Shown here: one piece after another, positions 59,402 through 64,000 of the stretch
Layout: each line of letters begins with the position of its first letter
Numbering within the stretch: position 1 is the stretch's first letter
From: Aquibaculum sediminis
GTDB taxonomy: Bacteria > Pseudomonadota > Alphaproteobacteria > Kiloniellales > DSM-21159
Assembly (NCBI RefSeq): GCF_040712085.1
Contig: NZ_JBFCVK010000004.1
Span: 1 to 64,000 of the forward strand
Reading direction: 5' to 3'
Length of the DNA stretch: 64,000 nt
Translations under genes and position numbers: made by a program
The notes under the pieces: model-generated
Databases searched by the model: none
What the model was told of the DNA's origin: nothing
What the model saw: the letters and a program-made list of their open reading frames with translations, nothing else

Positions 59402-60439
59402 TCAAGACAGATTGCTTCGAACCGCCTCGGCGGTCATTCCGTTCACGCAATTGCGCAGTTCGCCCCGCTCCAGAAAGGCCATCAGGGTTTCCACCGCCTT
59501 GGAGCGGGCATCCTGACGGCTCTCATCGGACAGCCAAGCCGTATGCGGACTTAGCAGCAGTCGCCCGCGCAACCAAGCCGGCTGTTCGACCCAGGTCTTG
59601 TACCAGGGTGTCTCCGGATCGATGGGCTCCTGCGGGAAAACGTCCAGGCCGGCGGCCGCGAGGCGGCCGTCGCGCAAGGCCTCCAGCACCGCTTCCGGAT
59701 CGGTGAGACCACCGCGCGCAGTGTTCACCAGAACGGCACCTGGCTTGATCTTTCCGAGGGCCTCCGCGCCCAGGATGTTGCGCGTTTCGGCGGTCAGCGG
59801 CGCGTGCAGGCTGAGCACATCGGCTTGGGCCAGGAGTTCGTCGAGGCTCTCCACCCGCTCGATGCCCAGCGCCCGCTCCACGCCGCGCGAGGCATAGGGG
59901 TCGTAGCAGACGACGCGGAAGCCGAAGGCCTTCGCGCGCAGAGCCGCCGCGGTGCCGATGCGGCCGATGCCGAGCACGGCGAAAGTCTGACCGGTCAGGC
60001 GCCGCTGCCCCATGGAGGCGGCGCTGTTGAAGGCGCCCCTGGAATCGGCCAACAGTTCCGTGTGATAGCGCAGCAGGCCGCGGCTGAGCACCAGCGCCAT
60101 GGCGAGCGCGTGGTCGGCCACCTCCATGGTGCCATAATCCGGCGTGTTGCTCACCGCGATGCCGGCGGCGGCGGTGCTGTCCAGGTCGATGTGGTCATAG
60201 CCCACCCCTGCGCGCACGATGATGCGGCAGCGCTGCAGGCGGGCCACCAGCGCCGGATCGAAGCGCAGCACATGCCAGGTGACGATGCCGTCGCAGCTGT
60301 CGAGCACCTCGGCGGGCAGCTGATCCATGGTCTTGGCGCGGCAGATCGTCCAGTCGTAGTCCGCGCCTGAGAGGCGGCGTTCGATGACGCCATCGTCGTC
60401 GAACTTGGCGTCAGGCACCAGAATGCGAAAGCGGGCCAC
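59402..60439 (-). CDS. D-2-hydroxyacid dehydrogenase (CtBP-like)
   Basis: A 345-residue NAD-dependent enzyme. NAD-binding motif VLGIGRIGTAAALRAKAFG, the Arg-bearing NTARGG, and the catalytic His in LLLSPHTAWLSDE are all visible, and AAAGIAVSNTPDYGTMEVADHALAMAL is characteristic of the CtBP-like subgroup. It is the first gene of the minus-strand sugar-acid operon, divergent from the UxaA-type gene. It could reduce or oxidise a hydroxyacid product such as lactate or glycolate. Confidence 0.88.
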   Translation of the reverse strand: MARFRILVPDAKFDDDGVIERRLSGADYDWTICRAKTMDQLPAEVLDSCDGIVTWHVLRFDPALVARLQRCRIIVRAGVGYDHIDLDSTAAAGIAVSNTPDYGTMEVADHALAMALVLSRGLLRYHTELLADSRGAFNSAASMGQRRLTGQTFAVLGIGRIGTAAALRAKAFGFRVVCYDPYASRGVERALGIERVESLDELLAQADVLSLHAPLTAETRNILGAEALGKIKPGAVLVNTARGGLTDPEAVLEALRDGRLAAAGLDVFPQEPIDPETPWYKTWVEQPAWLRGRLLLSPHTAWLSDESRQDARSKAVETLMAFLERGELRNCVNGMTAEAVRSNLS

Positions 60440-60516
60440 CCTCTTCTCCTCCAGGACGTGATCTCTGCGACAAGACGTGCATAGAGGCCCCTCGAAAGCG
60501 GCCCGGGAACGCGCTA

Positions 60517-60527
60517 TTGTCTGACAA
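60517..60527. promoter_or_regulatory. Perfect FCD/GntR-type palindrome
   Basis: TTGTCTGACAA is a perfect 5+1+5 palindrome of the kind bound by FCD-type GntR regulators. It lies 52 bases upstream of the UxaA-type start, in the divergent region with the hydroxyacid dehydrogenase operon. Confidence 0.6.
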
Positions 60528-60578
60528 AAGCCCGAAGGCCGTCAACGACAGCCGGTCGCAGCCTCAACGGAGAGACCC

Positions 60579-62105
60579 ATGAGCGAGCCCCACCTGACCC
60601 TGCGCCTGAAGGAAAGCGACGACGTTGCCGTCGCCCGGGCGGACATCCTGCCGGACACGCCGCTGCCCAGCGAGCAGGTGACCACCCGTGAGCGCATTCC
60701 CCGCGGGCACAAGGTCGCGCTGCGCAGGATTGCGGCCAACGAGCCGCTGCGCAAGTACGGCCAGATCATCGGCGTTGCCCGCCAGACCATCGAGCCCGGC
60801 GAACATGTACATGTGCACAACATGGCCATGGCCGACTTCGAGCGCGACTATGCCTACTGCGCCGACGCCACCCCGACCGACTTCGTTCCCGAAGCCGAGC
60901 GCGCCACCTTCCAGGGCTATCGCCGCGCCAACGGCGGGGCCGGCACGCGCAACTACCTGGGTGTGCTCACCTCGGTGAACTGCTCCGCCACCGTGGCCAA
61001 GGCCATCGCCGCGCGCTTCACGCCGGAACTGCTGGCCGCCTATCCCAACGTCGACGGCGTTGTGGCCCTGACCCATGGCACCGGCTGCGGCATGGCCGAC
61101 AGCGGCGAAGGCTTCGCCAACCTGCAGCGTGTGCTCTGGGGCTATGCCGGCCATCCCAACTTCGCCGGCATCCTGCTGGTGGGCCTGGGCTGCGAGGTCA
61201 ACCAGATCCCCTTCCTGCTGGATGCCTACAATCTGCAGCCCGGCCCGCTGTTCCAGACCATGACGATCCAGGAGATCGGCGGCACGCGGCGGACCATCGA
61301 GGCCGGGGTCGAGCGTCTGAAGGGCATGCTGCCCCAGGCCAATGAGGCGCAACGGACCACCATCCCCGCCTCCGAGCTGGCGGTGGCGCTGCAGTGCGGC
61401 GGCTCCGACGCCTACTCCGGCATCACGGCCAACCCTGCCCTGGGGGCTGCGGTGGACCTGCTGGTGCGCCACGGCGGCACCGGCGTGCTGGGCGAGACGC
61501 CGGAGATCTACGGCGCCGAGCATCTGCTCACCCGCCGGGCCGAGAACCGGGAGGTGGGCGAGAGCCTGATCGAGCGCATCCACTGGTGGGAAGAGTATAC
61601 CGAGCGCAACGGCGCACAGCTCAACAACAACCCCTCCCCCGGCAACAAGGCCGGCGGCCTCTCGACCATCCTGGAGAAGTCGCTGGGCGCCGCGGCCAAG
61701 GGCGGCACCACCAACCTGGTCGACGTGCTGCGCTACGCCGAGCGGCTGCGCAAGCGGGGCTTCGTCTTCATGGACACGCCGGGCTACGACCCGGCCTCGG
61801 TGACCGGTCAGATCGCCGGCGGCTGCCAGCTCGTCTGCTTCACCACCGGCCGCGGCTCGGTCTCCGGCTTCAAGCCGGCGCCCACGCTCAAGCTCGCCAC
61901 CAACACACCCATGTACCGCTCCATGGACGAGGATATGGACCTGAACTGCGGTGAGATCGCCGACGGCGACTGCTCGGTGCAGGAGATGGGCGAACGCCTC
62001 TTCCGTCTCTTCCTCGACACGGCCTCGGGCAAGCAGAGCAAGAGCGAAGAGTTCGATTTCGGGGACAACGAGTTCGTCCCCTGGCAGATCGGCGCGACCG
62101 TGTAG
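60579..62105 (+). CDS. UxaA-family dehydratase (altronate dehydratase type)
   Basis: A 508-residue protein. The N-terminal SAF domain (to ~residue 95) has HKVALRRIAANEPLRKYGQ. The C-terminal catalytic part carries GTGCGMADSGEGFANLQR, CGGSDAYSGITANPALG and TTGRGSVSGFKPAPTLKLA. Family members dehydrate altronate, galactarate or related sugar acids to 2-keto-3-deoxy acids using iron. The substrate here is not decided. The start at 60579 sits just after a GGAGAGACCC site. Confidence 0.92.
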   Translation: MSEPHLTLRLKESDDVAVARADILPDTPLPSEQVTTRERIPRGHKVALRRIAANEPLRKYGQIIGVARQTIEPGEHVHVHNMAMADFERDYAYCADATPTDFVPEAERATFQGYRRANGGAGTRNYLGVLTSVNCSATVAKAIAARFTPELLAAYPNVDGVVALTHGTGCGMADSGEGFANLQRVLWGYAGHPNFAGILLVGLGCEVNQIPFLLDAYNLQPGPLFQTMTIQEIGGTRRTIEAGVERLKGMLPQANEAQRTTIPASELAVALQCGGSDAYSGITANPALGAAVDLLVRHGGTGVLGETPEIYGAEHLLTRRAENREVGESLIERIHWWEEYTERNGAQLNNNPSPGNKAGGLSTILEKSLGAAAKGGTTNLVDVLRYAERLRKRGFVFMDTPGYDPASVTGQIAGGCQLVCFTTGRGSVSGFKPAPTLKLATNTPMYRSMDEDMDLNCGEIADGDCSVQEMGERLFRLFLDTASGKQSKSEEFDFGDNEFVPWQIGATV

Positions 62106-62134
62106 CGCAGGCTCTGCCTGGAATAGAGGACGAC

Positions 62135-62165
62135 CGGGCCCCGCAGATCCCCGCTGCGGGGCCCG
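62135..62165 (+). terminator. Strong hairpin between convergent genes
   Basis: CGGGCCCCGCAG (62135-62146) and CTGCGGGGCCCG (62154-62165) form a perfect 12-pair stem with a seven-base loop, followed by AACTTTA. It lies between the UxaA-type stop and the convergent SDR stop. Confidence 0.75.
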
Positions 62166-62189
62166 AACTTTAAGTCGGTACCTAGTGGC

Positions 62190-62936
62190 TTACCCGAGCC
62201 AACCGCCATCGATCACCATGGCCTGGCCGGTGGTGAAGGAGGCTTCCTCGCTGGCGAGATATACCGCCAGCGCCGCGATCTCCTCCGCCTTGCCCAGCCG
62301 GCCCATGGGCTGGCGCGCCACGAAAGTCGCCCGCACCTCCTCGGGATCGCCGCCCTGGCTGGCAATGCGCTCGTCCAGGGAGGGTGACTGCACCGTGCCC
62401 GGGCAGATGGAGTTGCAGCGGATGCCCCGGCCGACGAAATCCGCCGCCACCGCCTTGGTCAGCCCGATCACCGCCGCCTTGCTGGCGCCATAGGCGAAGC
62501 GGTTGGGCACGCCACGCAGGCTGGAGGCCACGGAGGCCACGTTGACGATGCTGCCGTGGCCCTGCTCCAGCATGGCGGGCAGGAAGGCCCGGATCATGCG
62601 GTACATGGCCGCCACATTGAGGTCGAAGGAAAAGGCCCAATCCTCTTCCTCGCAGTCGAGAATGGTGCCGTGGTGCACGAAGCCGGCGCAGTTCATCAGC
62701 ACGTCCAGCGCGCCCAGTCGTTCCGCCATCGCCTTGATCGCCTGCGGGTCGCGCACATCCAGCAGCGCCGTCTCGATGCCCGGCGCCTCGCCCGGCAGGC
62801 TCGCCAGCTTGTCCGCGTTGATATCGGTCGCGATCACCCGCGCCCCTTCGGCAGCGAAGGCCAGCGCGGTCGCCCGCCCGATCCCCTGCGCCGCCGCCGT
62901 CACCAGGCACACCTTACCGGCCAGCCGCTCACTCAT
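62190..62936 (-). CDS. SDR-family dehydrogenase (DHRS6/2-keto-3-deoxy-L-fuconate dehydrogenase-like)
   Basis: A 248-residue short-chain dehydrogenase with VTAAAQGIGRATALAF, YGASKAAVIGLTKAV and a characteristic IRCNSICPGTVQSPSL close to the cofactor side. The text SVASSLRGVPNRFAYGASKAAV strongly recalls the DHRS6/BDH2-type group, which includes bacterial 2-keto-3-deoxy-L-fuconate dehydrogenases. It would supply the diketo-acid substrate for the FAH hydrolase. The start at 62936 has GGAGAAGCG upstream. Confidence 0.88.
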   Translation of the reverse strand: MSERLAGKVCLVTAAAQGIGRATALAFAAEGARVIATDINADKLASLPGEAPGIETALLDVRDPQAIKAMAERLGALDVLMNCAGFVHHGTILDCEEEDWAFSFDLNVAAMYRMIRAFLPAMLEQGHGSIVNVASVASSLRGVPNRFAYGASKAAVIGLTKAVAADFVGRGIRCNSICPGTVQSPSLDERIASQGGDPEEVRATFVARQPMGRLGKAEEIAALAVYLASEEASFTTGQAMVIDGGWLG

Positions 62937-63063
62937 GCTCGCTTCTCCTTCTGTGCGAATCGCTTACTTCCTGTCTAGCCACATCACCCGGGTCGGAAAA
63001 GCATCCACTTGCACCGGATGCCGGACGCGACGAAGCTGAACACAGCAAACAGGGGAGGCATCC

Positions 63064-64000
63064 ATGGCACGCTGGTTGACCGTCGGCGCGGCGCAACTCG
63101 GACCCATCGCGCGCGATGAAAACCGTCCCCAGGTGGTGGAACGCCTCATCGCCTTGTTGCATCAGGCCAAGGCCCAGGGCTGCGAACTGGTCGTCTTCCC
63201 CGAACTGGCACTCACCACCTTCTTTCCCCGCTGGTACTTCGAGAACCAGGCGGATGTGGATGCCTGGTTCGAGCGCGAGATGCCGGGGCCGCAGACCCGG
63301 CGCCTTTTCGACACTGCCGCGAAGCTCGGCCTGGGCTTTTCCATCGGTTACGCGGAACTGGTGGAGGAAGAGGGACGCACGCGGCGCTTCAACACGGCGA
63401 TCCTGGTCGATCCCCAAGGGAATATCGTCGGCAAGTACCGCAAGATTCACCTGCCCGGCCACGATCAGCACGAGCCCTGGCGCCAGTTCCAGCATCTGGA
63501 AAAGCGCTACTTCGAGACCGGCAACCTGGGATTCCGAGCCTTCGATGCCTTCAGCGGGCGGCTGGGCATGTGCATCTGCAACGACCGCCGCTGGCCGGAG
63601 ACCTACCGCGTCATGGGCCTGCAGGGCGTGGAAATGGTGCTGCTGGGCTACAACACGCCGGTGCACAACCCGCCGGCGCCGGAGCACGACGCCCTGGGCC
63701 TGCATCACAACCGCCTGGTCATGCAGGCCGGCGCCTACCAGAACGCCACCTGGGTGGTGGGCGTCGCCAAAGGCGGGAACGAGGAGGGCGTGCCGATGAT
63801 CGCCGGCACCCAGATCATCGCCCCCTCAGGGGAAACGGTGGCTCAGGCGGCAACCGAAGGCGACGAGCTGATTACCCACCGCTGCGACCTCGACCTCGGC
63901 CGCTCCTATCGCAGCAGCGTCTTCGACTTCGCCCGCCACCGCGAACCGCAGCACTACGGCCTGATCACCGCCACCAAGGGACCGGTGGAGCCAGAGGAGG
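63064..64000 (+). CDS. N-carbamoyl-D-amino-acid hydrolase-like (nitrilase superfamily), partial at window end
   Basis: The reading frame from the ATG at 63064 (AGGGGAGG upstream) stays open to the window end, giving at least 312 residues. The C-N hydrolase triad is visible: Glu in LVVFPELALTTFFP, Lys in KYRKIHLPGHD and Cys in GMCICNDRRWPE. The surrounding text is that of D-carbamoylase, which hydrolyses N-carbamoyl-D-amino acids to D-amino acids, ammonia and CO2. The family is ~305-315 residues, so nearly all of it is present. It is divergent from the SDR gene; other hydantoin-pathway genes may lie beyond the window. Confidence 0.9.
   Translation, partial: MARWLTVGAAQLGPIARDENRPQVVERLIALLHQAKAQGCELVVFPELALTTFFPRWYFENQADVDAWFEREMPGPQTRRLFDTAAKLGLGFSIGYAELVEEEGRTRRFNTAILVDPQGNIVGKYRKIHLPGHDQHEPWRQFQHLEKRYFETGNLGFRAFDAFSGRLGMCICNDRRWPETYRVMGLQGVEMVLLGYNTPVHNPPAPEHDALGLHHNRLVMQAGAYQNATWVVGVAKGGNEEGVPMIAGTQIIAPSGETVAQAATEGDELITHRCDLDLGRSYRSSVFDFARHREPQHYGLITATKGPVEPEE

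Overview
The window is a dense, GC-rich stretch of a proteobacterial chromosome. ABC and TRAP uptake systems dominate. Other markers are cbb3 oxidase genes, a phasin, ClpS/ClpA, an ScfR-type regulator and an sRNA resembling the alphaproteobacterial suhB/mmgR family. Together these point to an alphaproteobacterium, most likely Rhodospirillales-like; this is inferred from gene content, not from a phylogenetic marker. I see no rRNA, tRNA, CRISPR array, prophage or complete insertion sequence.

Layout. 0-9.5 kb: a HicA-like remnant, then a minus-strand peptide transporter operon (binding protein, DppB, fused DppC-DppD, DppF) ending in its FCD/GntR regulator. Divergent from it are an amidase/carbamoylase and an FAD amino-acid oxidase. 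9.5-16.4 kb: a lipoprotein, leuC-leuD, an ankyrin protein, a probable suhB-like sRNA, MgtC, GNAT, N-formylglutamate amidohydrolase and SfsA. 16.4-25.9 kb: an RND efflux pair, a PRC-like exported protein, clpS-clpA, a phasin and an SDR. 26-33.2 kb: ccoNOQP, a small membrane protein, a DUF2189 protein, ccoI and ccoS, all reading one way. 33.3-38.4 kb: a symporter-histidine kinase fusion with a small membrane partner and a receiver-only regulator, then an ScfR-type regulator.

38.5-50.4 kb: two complete branched-chain-type ABC systems. One is divergent from the ScfR gene. The other has a fused LivH-LivM permease, lies below an orphan OmpR-type regulator, and is followed by a glycosyltransferase-like gene. 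50.6-63 kb: a TRAP transporter with its GntR regulator and a stand-alone second DctP. Next comes a small cassette of an Arg-rich, Tat-signal protein translationally coupled to an HprK/PqqD fusion. Then follow sugar-acid catabolic genes: FAH-family hydrolase, two SDRs, a D-2-hydroxyacid dehydrogenase and a UxaA-type dehydratase. The window ends inside an N-carbamoyl-D-amino-acid hydrolase-like gene.

The physiological picture is a heterotroph that scavenges peptides, amino acids, amides and sugar acids, respires at low oxygen with cbb3 oxidase and stores polyhydroxyalkanoate. The most interesting items are the Tat-peptide/HprK-PqqD cassette, PhaR-like boxes shared by the phasin and sRNA promoters, a triple 21-bp-spaced repeat beside the orphan response regulator, and a family of palindromic repeats scattered between genes.
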